Shown here: positions 16,407-25,474 of the stretch, one piece after another
How positions within the stretch are numbered: position 1 is the first letter of the stretch
How the letters are laid out: every line of letters begins with the position of its first letter
Origin: a virus
Length of the DNA: 64,000 nucleotides
Strand: one strand, 5' to 3'
Virus record (IMG/VR): IMGVR_UViG_3300025646_000012
Span: 56,964 to 120,963 of that record
Translations under genes and position numbers: made by a program
Notes under the pieces: model-generated
What the model was told of the DNA's origin: nothing
What the model saw: the letters and a program-made list of their open reading frames with translations, nothing else
Database searches by the model: none

Positions 16407-17351
16407 ATGGATACACAACCAAAATATCCAATTTATATCATTTCAAAAGGTCGGGCGGACTCTCGTCTGACCTCAAAAACACTTGAGGAAATCAATGTTC
16501 CATATCGGATTGTTATTGAGGAATCCGAATATGATGCATATGCAGCGGTCATTGATCCTAAGAAAATCCTAACACTTCCACCTGGGTTTAGAGAAAACCC
16601 ATTGTATGCACATCCAGATACCGAAGGACGTGTGGGTGGTTCTATCCCTGCACGAAACTTTGTTTGGGAACACTCAATCAAGGAAGGACATGCACGTCAC
16701 TGGATTATGGATGATAATATGAGATATTTCTATCGTTTGAATAGAAATAAAAAACGTCCAGTGACTACAGGTGCCGTCATTCGTGCCGTTGAGGACTTTA
16801 CTGATCGTTATACCAATGTAAAACAATCTGGTATGAACTATGCATTCTTCTGCCCTTCGGATATTAAACGACCACCATACTATCTAAATACTCGTATCTA
16901 CAGTTGTATTTTAAACTCTAATGATATTTCACATCGTTGGCGTGGTAAGTATAATGAGGATACCGATCTCAGTATTCGTATTCTAAAAGATGACTGGTGT
17001 ACATTCCTTTTCAACTTCGCACTTTGTGGTAAAGCCGCTACACACTCAATGAAAGGTGGTAATACTGAGGAAGTGTATAACGTTGGTAATAAGGATAACT
17101 TTGATAATCGTAGGGAATTTGCCGATTCACTTGCGGCACAACACCCAGATATTGTAAAGGTTACACAAAAGTGGGGACGTTGGCACCACCAGGTTGATTA
17201 TACTAAATTTATTCAAAAGCCCATCAAAAAAGAGGGTCTAAATATCCGTAAAGGTAATAATGAATATGGTATGAAACTTAATAAAATTACCGAGGAACAA
17301 TATTCTAAAATTTTCTTTAATAATGTAAGAGGAAAAAATGGGAGCGAATAA
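16407..17351 (+). CDS. TET/JBP-associated glycosyltransferase-like protein (TAGT family)
   Basis: 314 residues. The N-terminus PIYIISKGRADSRLT, then VPYRIVIEESEYDAYA, then RNFVWEHS and IMDDNM (DDN as the metal-binding acidic motif) match what I recall of the TAGT family of GT-A glycosyltransferases. These are encoded beside TET/JBP base oxygenases in phages and are proposed to add sugar to oxidised DNA bases. No obvious TET/JBP gene is next to it; the oxygenase at 27093 is the nearest DNA-related candidate. RBS GAGGTTACC. Confidence 0.7.
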   Translation: MDTQPKYPIYIISKGRADSRLTSKTLEEINVPYRIVIEESEYDAYAAVIDPKKILTLPPGFRENPLYAHPDTEGRVGGSIPARNFVWEHSIKEGHARHWIMDDNMRYFYRLNRNKKRPVTTGAVIRAVEDFTDRYTNVKQSGMNYAFFCPSDIKRPPYYLNTRIYSCILNSNDISHRWRGKYNEDTDLSIRILKDDWCTFLFNFALCGKAATHSMKGGNTEEVYNVGNKDNFDNRREFADSLAAQHPDIVKVTQKWGRWHHQVDYTKFIQKPIKKEGLNIRKGNNEYGMKLNKITEEQYSKIFFNNVRGKNGSE

Positions 17352-17634
17352 CGTTGATAAAGTATCCCAAAATCTATTTTTGATTTTGGATGATGAAGAT
17401 AATACCACGCCGTATGATTGGGATGATATGCCTGAGTTTGTCCAAGAGGATAAAGAGGCATTTGAAGAGGTTACGGTTCGATTCCGCACTAAAGAGGATC
17501 TTGAGGCTTTTGCCAAATTGGTGGATCAACTTAATATTATACCACCTCGGAAACGTAAGAAATCAATTTGGTATCCAGCCATTGATCGTAATGCAAATAG
17601 TCTACTATTCTGGGTGGATGAAACCGAAGAATAA
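17338..17634 (+). CDS. Conserved protein coupled to the TAGT-like gene
   Basis: 98 residues, start 14 bases inside the previous gene with AAGAGGAAAAA as RBS. The acidic N-terminal part is followed by VTVRFRTKEDLEAFAKLVDQL and KKSIWYPAIDRN. I remember similar short proteins beside TAGT-like genes in phages, but the family has no assigned role. Tight coupling suggests it acts with the glycosyltransferase. Confidence 0.72.
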   Translation: MGANNVDKVSQNLFLILDDEDNTTPYDWDDMPEFVQEDKEAFEEVTVRFRTKEDLEAFAKLVDQLNIIPPRKRKKSIWYPAIDRNANSLLFWVDETEE

Positions 17635-17654
17635 TTCGGATTGAATTTTATATT

Positions 17655-18587
17655 ATGTATAGTATAACGATCTTTAAAAACATGTATGATAACAAGACGC
17701 ATCGTCGTCTTGATATTGATTCTTGGGATCAATTTACTAATTTTCTGTATAAACTATCACAGAGACCATTGAAAGGTAAAAAGGATGCGGAACTTATTTC
17801 TCCGGCTACTTATCAGATTGGAACCACACGGGCAAACAAAAATGTTATTGCTTGGGCAGGTTGGGCTGCTATTGATGTTGATAATCATGTTTTTCATGGG
17901 GATTTAAAAAATGAACTTTGTTCTAGGTTTGGTGATTGGGATTACATTTGTTATTCAACAGCTAGCAGTAATGAAGTACATCCAAAGTTCCGACTTGTTT
18001 TCCGACTTGAGAGAGATGTTAAGGGATCGGAGATTAAACATTTCTGGTATGCACTTAACACAGCACTTGATTCAATCGGAGATAGACAAACTAAGACCTT
18101 TTCAAGAATGTATTACATCCCTGCGAAATATGCTGATGCTTACAATTTTTTCTTCACTAATACTGGCCGGCCTATTGCTGTCGATGATCTTTTAGATAAG
18201 TATCCCTACGAAGATAAATCTACCAAAAACTTTCTTGATAGATTACCAGACGAATGGCGCAGACAGATTATTGAACATCGTAAATCGGCAATGGAAAATA
18301 CCAGTATCTATTGGAATGGTTATCAGGATTGCCCATTTATAAACAAAAAGATTATTAGAGACTGGAATTCAATTGCTACCATTGATGGCACCGGTCGTTA
18401 TGGTATGCTATATAAGATTATGGTGTCCATTGCAATGAATGCAATTAAAGAGAATTATCCTATTACATCCCAACAAATAGTGACCTTAATTCGGCAATTG
18501 GATATGGATACATCACGTAAATATGAAAACCGAGCCTTGGATGTTGAGGCTGAAAACGCATTGGAGTATGCATATAGAAATGTATAG
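17655..18587 (+). CDS. Primase-polymerase-like (AEP fold) protein
   Basis: 310 residues. AAIDVDN (about residues 74-80) gives a DxD motif; YICYSTASSNEVHPKFRLVFRL resembles motif II with the basic strand of archaeo-eukaryotic primases; SRMYYIPAKY resembles the third motif. A helical C-terminal half follows, as in plasmid and phage prim-pol proteins. If so it would make primers alongside or instead of T4-type gp61, which is not in this window. Family assignment is by motif order only. Confidence 0.55.
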   Translation: MYSITIFKNMYDNKTHRRLDIDSWDQFTNFLYKLSQRPLKGKKDAELISPATYQIGTTRANKNVIAWAGWAAIDVDNHVFHGDLKNELCSRFGDWDYICYSTASSNEVHPKFRLVFRLERDVKGSEIKHFWYALNTALDSIGDRQTKTFSRMYYIPAKYADAYNFFFTNTGRPIAVDDLLDKYPYEDKSTKNFLDRLPDEWRRQIIEHRKSAMENTSIYWNGYQDCPFINKKIIRDWNSIATIDGTGRYGMLYKIMVSIAMNAIKENYPITSQQIVTLIRQLDMDTSRKYENRALDVEAENALEYAYRNV

Positions 18588-18601
18588 GATTAATATTAAA
18601 A

Positions 18602-19309
18602 ATGAATCGTTATATTTTTGATATAGATGGAACTTTAACACCATCAAGAGGTATCATAGATCCGGATTTTAAAAATTGGATGCTGGATTTTGCTAGTAAA
18701 AATCCAGTTTATTTAGTTACTGGTAGTGATAAAATAAAAACGCTTGAGCAAATTGGTACCTCTCTATATAATTTATGTCAGAAGGTTTATCAATGTTCCG
18801 GTAATGATGTTTGGGAAAAAGATAATAATCTTTATACAAACTCATTCAATATGGAAGAACATCTTTTAAAAGATTTAAAAAGAATTTTAAAGGATAGTAA
18901 ATTTTATAAGAAAACAGGTAATCATATAGAAATACGACCTGGACTTTGCAATTTTAGTATTCTCGGCCGAGGGGCAACACTGGAAGATAGAGCTATGTAC
19001 AAGCAGTGGGACGAGCATAAAAATGAAAGAGAAAAAATTGTATTTACATTAACTAAAATATATGATAAAATATATGATATTAAAGTTGCTGGGGAAACCG
19101 GAATTGATATTGTTATGAAAGGTTTTGATAAATCACAAATTATTCAAGATTTCAGCCCGCATGATAAAGTAATTTTTTTTGGTGATAAAATGAATCCAGA
19201 TGGCAACGATTACACCCTTGCTTTGGAAACTATAAATTCTGGTGGTGATATCCATCATATTAAAAATTGGCAAGAAACTTGGTCTATTCTAAGGAAATAT
19301 GTGCAATGA
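18602..19309 (+). CDS. Eukaryotic-type phosphomannomutase (HAD family)
   Basis: 235 residues. The HAD nucleophile FDIDGTLT (D7, D9) starts the protein. RPGLCNFSILGRGATLEDRAMY is close to the PMM2 substrate loop (RNG/RPGMLNVSPIGR type), and FFGDKMNPDGNDY is the acidic C-terminal motif. It interconverts mannose-6-P and mannose-1-P, the entry to GDP-mannose. Followed with ATGA overlap by a cytidylyltransferase-like gene, so a sugar activation pair is likely. Usually a eukaryotic enzyme, so unusual in a phage. Confidence 0.82.
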   Translation: MNRYIFDIDGTLTPSRGIIDPDFKNWMLDFASKNPVYLVTGSDKIKTLEQIGTSLYNLCQKVYQCSGNDVWEKDNNLYTNSFNMEEHLLKDLKRILKDSKFYKKTGNHIEIRPGLCNFSILGRGATLEDRAMYKQWDEHKNEREKIVFTLTKIYDKIYDIKVAGETGIDIVMKGFDKSQIIQDFSPHDKVIFFGDKMNPDGNDYTLALETINSGGDIHHIKNWQETWSILRKYVQ

Positions 19310-19722
19310 AAATTGGTATTACATTTTCAACTTTTGATTTACTTCACGCTGGTCATGTGGCAATGCTTCGTGAAGCAAAAACCGTTTGTGATTATCTAAT
19401 TTGCGGTCTCCAAGTAGATCCATCACTTGATAGACCAGAGAAAAATAAACCCGTACAAACATTGGTTGAGCGCTATGTTCAACTATCAGGTGTAAAATAT
19501 GTCGATGAAATTATTTGCTACCAATCAGAAGCAGATGTTGTTGACATCTTGGAAATGTTTAATATTGACGTAAAAATTATGGGCTCTGAATATAGAGATA
19601 AGGATTTTACCGGCAAAGATGTTTGTAAACGTAAAGGTATTCAATTATATTTTAATAATAGAGCACACAGATTCAGTTCAAGTGATCTAAGGAAAAGAGT
19701 AGCGGAAGGGGAAAACAAATGA
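19306..19722 (+). CDS. TagD/RfaE-like cytidylyltransferase
   Basis: 138 residues from the ATG that overlaps the upstream stop (ATGA). HAGH (residues 14-17) is the nucleotidyltransferase HxGH motif, and HRFSSSDLRKR near the end is the second ATP/CTP-binding motif. Members couple CTP or ATP to glycerol-3-P, heptose-1-P or ethanolamine-P. Linked to phosphomannomutase it probably activates a sugar or polyol phosphate. The stop overlaps the next small gene. Confidence 0.82.
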   Translation: MKIGITFSTFDLLHAGHVAMLREAKTVCDYLICGLQVDPSLDRPEKNKPVQTLVERYVQLSGVKYVDEIICYQSEADVVDILEMFNIDVKIMGSEYRDKDFTGKDVCKRKGIQLYFNNRAHRFSSSDLRKRVAEGENK

Positions 19723-19898
19723 CTGAAGGTCCTTTTAAAAACGCGTTTGACGCAGATATTAGAGGTGTTGTTCGTAGGGAAATTGTAACCTACAGAAAAC
19801 TACCAAATGGTTATATGAGTAAAGAAGTTACGGTTCGTGATTATTATGAAAGTGGTGATTATCACGATTCACAAACAACATTAATTCTAACAAAATAA
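19719..19898 (+). CDS. Small conserved phage protein (59 aa)
   Basis: ATG overlaps the stop of the cytidylyltransferase gene (ATGA) and the frame runs 59 codons to TAA at 19896-19898. It starts MTEGPFKNAFDADIRGVVRR and ends HDSQTTLILTK. The pattern of REIVTYRKLPNG followed by DYHDS resembles a short protein I recall from cyanophage genomes. GGAAGGGGAAAA provides the ribosome site. Function unknown; it ends the operon before the promoter at 19902. Confidence 0.75.
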   Translation: MTEGPFKNAFDADIRGVVRREIVTYRKLPNGYMSKEVTVRDYYESGDYHDSQTTLILTK

Positions 19899-19901
19899 GT
19901 A

Positions 19902-19930
19902 TTTACAACAATGTATATTTGTGATAGAAT
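19902..19930 (+). promoter_or_regulatory. Early-type promoter for epimerase/dehydrogenase/uvsX
   Basis: TTTACA (19902-19907), 17-base spacer ending TTTGTGA, TAGAAT (19925-19930); the TGTGA before the -10 makes it an extended -10. Confidence 0.78.
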
Positions 19931-19956
19931 ACCTATATCACAACAAGGAATCCATT

Positions 19957-20916
19957 ATGTTTAAAATTGCAATTACCGGCGGTGCCGGGTTTATCGCTTT
20001 TCATTTGGCACAAAGTTTGCATGCAGATGGGCATGAAGTGATTGGTCTTGATAATTTTAATGATTATTATGATCCAGCACTTAAACGTGCTAGAGCCAGA
20101 AAACTTGCCGAAATTGGAATTGGTATTGCCAAATGTGATCTAAAAGATAAGAGTGATGTTCATGATTTTATGAAACTACATCATCCTGATCTTGTGATCC
20201 ATCTTGGTGCTTATGCTGGTGTTCGTCACTCACTAGAAAATCCACAAGTATACATTGATAATAATATTACCGGAACACAAAATCTTATTGATGCATGTAC
20301 CGCAAATAATGTTCAACACGTAGTTTATGCTTCAACTTCTTGTACCATGGCTGGTAATCAATTGCCTTGGAAAGAGGATGAAAAAACCGGCTACCAATTG
20401 AATCCGTATGGTTATTCCAAATCCACAAACGAATGTCAGTTTATGGCAAGTACTCTCAAAAATGCTATCGGACTTCGTTTCTTTACGGTTTACGGTCCTT
20501 GGGGTAGACCAGATATGGCTCTATTCACATTTACTAAAAACATTGTGGATGGTAAGCCAATCACTCTATATAATAACGGCGATATGATTCGTGATTTTAC
20601 ATATGTTGATGATATTGTCCAAGGTATTAAAATTGTCACATATCGTTGCCTTGACCAAAATAATGCTGGTGAAAAAGAAATTTATAATATTGGCTATGGT
20701 GATAAAGTTCCACTTATGGAATTTGTTGATCACATTGAAAAGAATCTAGGTCGGACTGCAATCAAGGATTATGCTCCTATGCATCCTGCTGATACACAAG
20801 CTACCTGGTCAGATACAACTAAACTACAGAAATTGGGTTATAAACCAACTACCGATATTGCAACTGGTGTTGAAAGGTTTGTTACCTGGTATAAATCTTA
20901 TTACGGAGTAAATTAA
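19957..20916 (+). CDS. NAD-dependent sugar epimerase (UDP-glucuronate 4-epimerase-like SDR)
   Basis: 319 residues from the ATG at 19957 (RBS AAGGAATCC). Rossmann TGGAGFIAFHL (GxxGxxG), the Ser of ASTSCTMAG, and YGYSK (YxxxK) give the SDR triad; FTVYGPWGRPDMA is typical of UDP-glucuronate or GDP-mannose type epimerases. The neighbour downstream is a UDP-sugar dehydrogenase, so the pair would turn UDP-glucose into UDP-glucuronate and then UDP-galacturonate. TAATG overlap couples them. Confidence 0.9.
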   Translation: MFKIAITGGAGFIAFHLAQSLHADGHEVIGLDNFNDYYDPALKRARARKLAEIGIGIAKCDLKDKSDVHDFMKLHHPDLVIHLGAYAGVRHSLENPQVYIDNNITGTQNLIDACTANNVQHVVYASTSCTMAGNQLPWKEDEKTGYQLNPYGYSKSTNECQFMASTLKNAIGLRFFTVYGPWGRPDMALFTFTKNIVDGKPITLYNNGDMIRDFTYVDDIVQGIKIVTYRCLDQNNAGEKEIYNIGYGDKVPLMEFVDHIEKNLGRTAIKDYAPMHPADTQATWSDTTKLQKLGYKPTTDIATGVERFVTWYKSYYGVN

Positions 20917-21749
20917 TGAAACTCGGAATTGTCGGTCACGGATTTGTTGGTAAAGCAGTTGATTATGGATTTTCACATCCATTGGTAGAAAAGTTTTATG
21001 TAGATCCTAATTATAATACCACCATTGATGATTTAATTAAATGGGAACCTAACGTTGCATTTATCTGTGCACCAACACCCATGCTTCCAAATGGTGCAGT
21101 TGATGCTACAATTGTACAAGATGCAGTATTGAAACTAGCACAGCATACTCAATGTTTGATTATTATCAAATCAACTGTAACTCCTAGTATTATCAAAAAT
21201 CTTATGGTCACGCTTAAATTTAAAGAACTTGAACATAGAGTAGTATATAATCCTGAGTTCCTTACAGAGAAAAATGCATTTGCAGAATTTGTACATCCTG
21301 ATGTTCACATTTTTGGTGGGACTCCAGAAGCAAATAATGCCGCTGTAACAATCTATAAACTCTTTTCCATGTGTAATATGGATAATATTTTCTTTACAGC
21401 CCCTGTTGAAGCATCATTTATCAAGTATGCAATCAATACCTACCTTGCAACCAAGGTAACGTTCTTCAATCAGCTCTACGATGCTGCAAGTGAACTAGGC
21501 GCAGGGTTCAACAATATCATTATGGGTATGGAACAAGATCCAAGGATCGGTAGTTCCCATATGAGAGTACCTGGTTTTGATGGTAAACGTGGATTTGGTG
21601 GTGCTTGTTTCCCAAAAGATACCGCTGCATTCTCAAAGGAATTTAAAGGGTTTACAATGCTGCAAGAAGTGATTAAAATTAATAATCAATATCGTCAGCA
21701 ATATGAACTTGATGATAGAGAAATTGCACAAAATATTAAATTTGGTTGA
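20916..21749 (+). CDS. UDP-glucose/GDP-mannose dehydrogenase-like, short form
   Basis: 277 residues. N-terminal Rossmann GIVGHGFVG, NPEFLTEKNA, and the catalytic Cys in GFGGACFPKD (C231). The usual family length is about 400 or more; the C-terminal UDP-binding domain is missing, as in other short phage versions. It oxidises the C6 hydroxyl of a nucleotide sugar to a carboxylate, consistent with the epimerase before it. Followed 11 bases later by uvsX. Confidence 0.88.
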   Translation: MKLGIVGHGFVGKAVDYGFSHPLVEKFYVDPNYNTTIDDLIKWEPNVAFICAPTPMLPNGAVDATIVQDAVLKLAQHTQCLIIIKSTVTPSIIKNLMVTLKFKELEHRVVYNPEFLTEKNAFAEFVHPDVHIFGGTPEANNAAVTIYKLFSMCNMDNIFFTAPVEASFIKYAINTYLATKVTFFNQLYDAASELGAGFNNIIMGMEQDPRIGSSHMRVPGFDGKRGFGGACFPKDTAAFSKEFKGFTMLQEVIKINNQYRQQYELDDREIAQNIKFG

Positions 21750-21760
21750 AGGGATAAATT

Positions 21761-22816
21761 ATGAGTATTATGGACAAACTAAAAAAGAATAGTAAGGTAA
21801 AAGAGACCTCTGTTCTATCTGAATCCAAATTCTTTAATGAAAAGGATATGGTTCAAACCGATGTGCCTATGATTAACGTGGCTCTATCTGGTTCCGTTGA
21901 TGGAGGTCTATCATCTGGGCTTACTGTTCTTGCAGGTCCATCGAAACACTTTAAAACATCATTTGCCCTTCTTATGGCTGCAGCATATTTGAATAAGTAT
22001 TCTGATGCTGTTATGCTTTTTTATGATTCAGAATTCGGTTCACCGCAATCTTATTTCCAACAATTTGGTATTGATACGGCACGTGTGCTTCATACACCGG
22101 TTACTAATGTTGAGGAACTAAAGTTTGATATTATCGGTCAATTGGAACAATTGGATCGTAAAGATAATGTAATTATTGTTATTGATTCTATTGGTAACTT
22201 GGCATCCAAAAAAGAACTTGAGGATGCAATCAATGAAAAATCGGTTGCGGATATGTCTCGTGCAAAGGCTCTGAAAGGTCTTTTCCGTATGTGCACACCA
22301 TATCTGACTATGAAAAACATTCCGCTTATTGCAATTAATCACACATATAAAGAAATTGGTTTGTTTCCTAAAGATATTGTATCTGGTGGTACTGGTATCT
22401 ATTATTCAGCGGATAATATTTGGATCCTTGGTCGTCAACAAGATAAACAGGGCACTGAAATCAAAGGTTATCACTTTGTGATTAACGTAGAGAAATCTCG
22501 TTATGTAAAAGAAAAATCCAAGATTCCTATCTCTGTTTCTTGGGAAGGTGGTGTTCAACGTTGGTCTGGATTGCTTGAGGTTGCAATTGCAGGACAATAT
22601 GTTGCCAAACCTTCCAATGGTTGGTATCAACACGTTGACCGAGAAACAGGTGAGCTTACTGGTCAAAAATACAGAGAAAAAGATACTCTTACCGAAGAGT
22701 TCTGGCAACCAATTATGACTGGAACAGATTTTAAGGAATTCCTAAAGAAACAATACTCAATTGGTTATCAATCTCTAATTGATATGGATTCCATTGTTGA
22801 GGAGATTGATGAATGA
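21761..22816 (+). CDS. uvsX: RecA-like recombinase UvsX
   Basis: Strand-exchange ATPase for recombination-dependent replication. Walker A is GPSKHFKTS (residues 59-67), the T4-type GPSKxxKS. Walker B is in VIIVIDSIGNL, and VINVEKSRYVKEKSKIPI is the DNA-binding and late region. At 351 residues it is family-typical. RBS AAGGGATAAATT. Ends with ATGA overlap into the next small gene. Confidence 0.96.
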   Translation: MSIMDKLKKNSKVKETSVLSESKFFNEKDMVQTDVPMINVALSGSVDGGLSSGLTVLAGPSKHFKTSFALLMAAAYLNKYSDAVMLFYDSEFGSPQSYFQQFGIDTARVLHTPVTNVEELKFDIIGQLEQLDRKDNVIIVIDSIGNLASKKELEDAINEKSVADMSRAKALKGLFRMCTPYLTMKNIPLIAINHTYKEIGLFPKDIVSGGTGIYYSADNIWILGRQQDKQGTEIKGYHFVINVEKSRYVKEKSKIPISVSWEGGVQRWSGLLEVAIAGQYVAKPSNGWYQHVDRETGELTGQKYREKDTLTEEFWQPIMTGTDFKEFLKKQYSIGYQSLIDMDSIVEEIDE

Positions 22817-23064
22817 TTGAGTGTATGCTTTTAGCAGGATTATGGTATATAGCCGGTACTGATATTAATGGTGATAGATATTTTGTTAATATTGATATGA
22901 TTGTATCTGCAACTCAGAATATGAGTATTAGTGATATAGGAGGATCATCTAGAACTATTATTCAAACATTAAATGGCACTATTGTCGAAGATTTGGATAT
23001 TTTGGATGTAGCTATTGGTATTTCAAGGTGCGAGGATTTATATAATGAACTTAATGGAGAATAA
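22813..23064 (+). CDS. Hypothetical protein (83 aa)
   Basis: Start overlaps the uvsX stop (ATGA). The sequence alternates short strands (LLAGLWYIAGTDINGDRYFVNIDMI) and looks like a small beta protein. I do not recognise it. It overlaps the next gene by about 20 bases, so all three uvsX-operon genes are coupled. Confidence 0.65.
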   Translation: MIECMLLAGLWYIAGTDINGDRYFVNIDMIVSATQNMSISDIGGSSRTIIQTLNGTIVEDLDILDVAIGISRCEDLYNELNGE

Positions 23065-23323
23065 AGACTATCAATATATTCCTGTAAATAGAGATGGTAA
23101 AGAATCATGGGATATTCGTATTCTTGAAGGTGACTTTGTCGAAACAGTATTCTATTTTGATAAATTACAGGTAGCAGAAGATGGCGAACATCTGAAATTT
23201 AATTTCCATATTGTATCAACACCAAACCCTGATCTAAATGAGGACGACCAGGGTTTACAAGAATATGCTGGTATGGTATTATATAGTATATTAGAAAATT
23301 CAATACCAATGGATAAAGAATAA
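23045..23323 (+). CDS. Conserved protein between uvsX and gp41
   Basis: 92 residues from the ATG at 23045 (a second ATG at 23054 is possible); it overlaps the previous gene by 20 bases. NKDYQYIPVNRDGKESWDIRI, VETVFYFDKLQV and then STPNPDL...LQEYAGMVLYSILE are a pattern I recall in cyanophages after uvsX as a conserved hypothetical. Acidic and soluble; no motif of known function. Confidence 0.75.
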   Translation: MNLMENKDYQYIPVNRDGKESWDIRILEGDFVETVFYFDKLQVAEDGEHLKFNFHIVSTPNPDLNEDDQGLQEYAGMVLYSILENSIPMDKE

Positions 23324-23325
23324 GA

Positions 23326-24696
23326 ATGAATATTAATCTCGAGCAAACCATTCTAAGAAATCTACTGACCAACGAACCTTACATGCGTAAGGTTCTTCCT
23401 TTTGTGAAGCCTGATTATTTTGAGGGAGTGTATCGACTTCTCTATAAAGAGATCGGCAAATATGTTGCCAAATATAATAAATTGCCTCGGTTTGAGGAAT
23501 TTAAAATTGAATTAGATAATAGTGATAAGTTTAATGATGAACAATTTCGTCATGCCATGGAAATCATTCCTAATATCTTCACTAAAGAAGATGTAAATGA
23601 CCAGTGGCTTATAGATACTACAGAAAAGTGGTGTCAGGACCGTGCGGTCTATAATGCCATTATGGAATCAATTTCCATCATTGATGGTAAACACGAGGCC
23701 TTGAGTAAAAATGCGCTACCGGACATTCTTCAAAAGGCCCTGGCGGTATCGTTTGACACCAACATCGGTCACGACTATATTGAAAACGTTGAACAGCGAT
23801 ACGATTTCTACCATGAGCAAGAAGAAAGAATTCCTTTTGATCTTGACTATTTTAACAAGATTACGAAGGGAGGTCTACCAAACAAAACTCTTAATATTGC
23901 TCTTGCTGGTACTGGGGTTGGTAAATCTCTCTTTATGTGTCACGTTGCTGCTAATGCCCTAGTTCAAGGTAGAGCGGTACTTTATATTACATTGGAAATG
24001 TCCGAGGAAAGAATTGCCGAACGTATTGATGCCAATCTCTTGGATGTACCTATTGACCAATTGGAAACTCTATCCAAATCAATGCTTAAGGAAAGAGTCT
24101 CAAGTATTAGTCGTAAGGGTAATGGTAAACTTATCATTAAAGAATATCCTACTGGACAAGCAAATACCTCACACTTCCGTGCTCTACTAAATGAACTCAA
24201 ACTAAAAAAGAACTTTATCCCAAATATTATCTTTATTGACTATTTGAATATCTGTGCATCATCACGTATGAAAGGTATGGGAGGATCAATTAATTCCTAT
24301 ACATATATTAAAGCCATTGCCGAGGAAATGAGAGGACTTGCAGTTGAATTCAATGTACCGATTGTCTCTGCAACGCAAACGACGCGTTCTGGTTATGCTA
24401 ACTCGGATCCTGGGCTTGAGGATACGTCCGAGTCTTTTGGACTACCCGCAACGGCGGACCTAATGTTTGCTCTAGTTTCCAATGATGAACTACAGCAACA
24501 AGGTCAGATTATGGTCAAACAACTTAAAAATAGATATAACGATCCAAATATGAATAAGCGGTTCGTCATTGGTGTTGATAGAAGTAAAATGCGACTATGT
24601 GATGTAAATATGGGTGAACAAACATTAGTTGATGATACCCCAGCTTTTGACAAGGGTAATGTAAGTGAACGATTTAAGGATTTTAAAATTGAATGA
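23326..24696 (+). CDS. 41: Replicative helicase gp41
   Basis: DnaB-like hexameric 5'-3' helicase. The N-terminal helical domain is followed by Walker A AGTGVGKS near residue 196, EMSEERIAERI, Walker B IIFIDYLN, and the ATQTTRSGY sensor loop. At 456 residues it is normal. It overlaps a glycosyltransferase gene by ATGA at the 3' end. Confidence 0.96.
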   Translation: MNINLEQTILRNLLTNEPYMRKVLPFVKPDYFEGVYRLLYKEIGKYVAKYNKLPRFEEFKIELDNSDKFNDEQFRHAMEIIPNIFTKEDVNDQWLIDTTEKWCQDRAVYNAIMESISIIDGKHEALSKNALPDILQKALAVSFDTNIGHDYIENVEQRYDFYHEQEERIPFDLDYFNKITKGGLPNKTLNIALAGTGVGKSLFMCHVAANALVQGRAVLYITLEMSEERIAERIDANLLDVPIDQLETLSKSMLKERVSSISRKGNGKLIIKEYPTGQANTSHFRALLNELKLKKNFIPNIIFIDYLNICASSRMKGMGGSINSYTYIKAIAEEMRGLAVEFNVPIVSATQTTRSGYANSDPGLEDTSESFGLPATADLMFALVSNDELQQQGQIMVKQLKNRYNDPNMNKRFVIGVDRSKMRLCDVNMGEQTLVDDTPAFDKGNVSERFKDFKIE

Positions 24697-25472
24697 AAGT
24701 ATTACTTTATCAATTTCATTTAAATCAAAGTAAATTGTCTTTTGCTACAAAAGACAAATATATTAATGATTATGGTGAATATTGGAAATTAAGTAGTAAT
24801 ACCTGTAAACTATATGCAGAAAAGTGGGGTTGGGATTATATTTTTGATAACCCAACGTCAGAAGAATGGGAACCTTTTTTTATACCAGAACCGCAATTTG
24901 AACAATTCCGTTGTATAAAATATCTAAAAGATTATGATGCGGTTTTATTTGTTGATAGTGACATTTTAATTAAACCAGATTCACCTAATGTAGTTGAGGA
25001 GTATAAAAAGAATAAAACGTCAATAGTAGTAAATACTTCAATTGGTAATAAACTTTTAGGTGAAAATGATTACTCAGTTATTGGTGTAAATACCGGCGTT
25101 GTAATATGGTATAAAGATTCAAATAATATAGCGAACCTTCCTTATATTAAAAATGACCAGTATTTTGATAATGGTGTATATTCACTTGGTTCTTTTTTAG
25201 AATCAAGAGGCAGCATAAAGTGGTGGAAAAATCTAGAAGATTTTGAGTCATTTATAGGTAAGTTTGAATCTGGGTTTCATAATGATGATAAGTTCTTAAC
25301 TTTTCTAATATCAATATATAATATTCCAGTAAGTCATTTACATTCCAAATATAATTATAGGTTTACAAATAGAACAAATAGTGATATACTATCTGATAAC
25401 ATACACTTTATACATTATATAGCAAATATGAAATCCTATATAAAACAGCATTACAATTTAATTATGGTGTAA
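24693..25472 (+). CDS. GT-A glycosyltransferase-like protein, tandem copy 1
   Basis: 259 residues. AVLFVDSDILIKPDSP (about residues 86-101) contains the DxD metal motif, and GVNTGVVIWY is typical of GT8/DUF-type phage glycosyltransferases. The C-terminus SYIKQHYNLIMV is shared with the next gene. AT-rich; coupled to gp41 by ATGA. Sugar and acceptor are unknown. Confidence 0.75.
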   Translation: MKVLLYQFHLNQSKLSFATKDKYINDYGEYWKLSSNTCKLYAEKWGWDYIFDNPTSEEWEPFFIPEPQFEQFRCIKYLKDYDAVLFVDSDILIKPDSPNVVEEYKKNKTSIVVNTSIGNKLLGENDYSVIGVNTGVVIWYKDSNNIANLPYIKNDQYFDNGVYSLGSFLESRGSIKWWKNLEDFESFIGKFESGFHNDDKFLTFLISIYNIPVSHLHSKYNYRFTNRTNSDILSDNIHFIHYIANMKSYIKQHYNLIMV

Positions 25473-25474
25473 TA

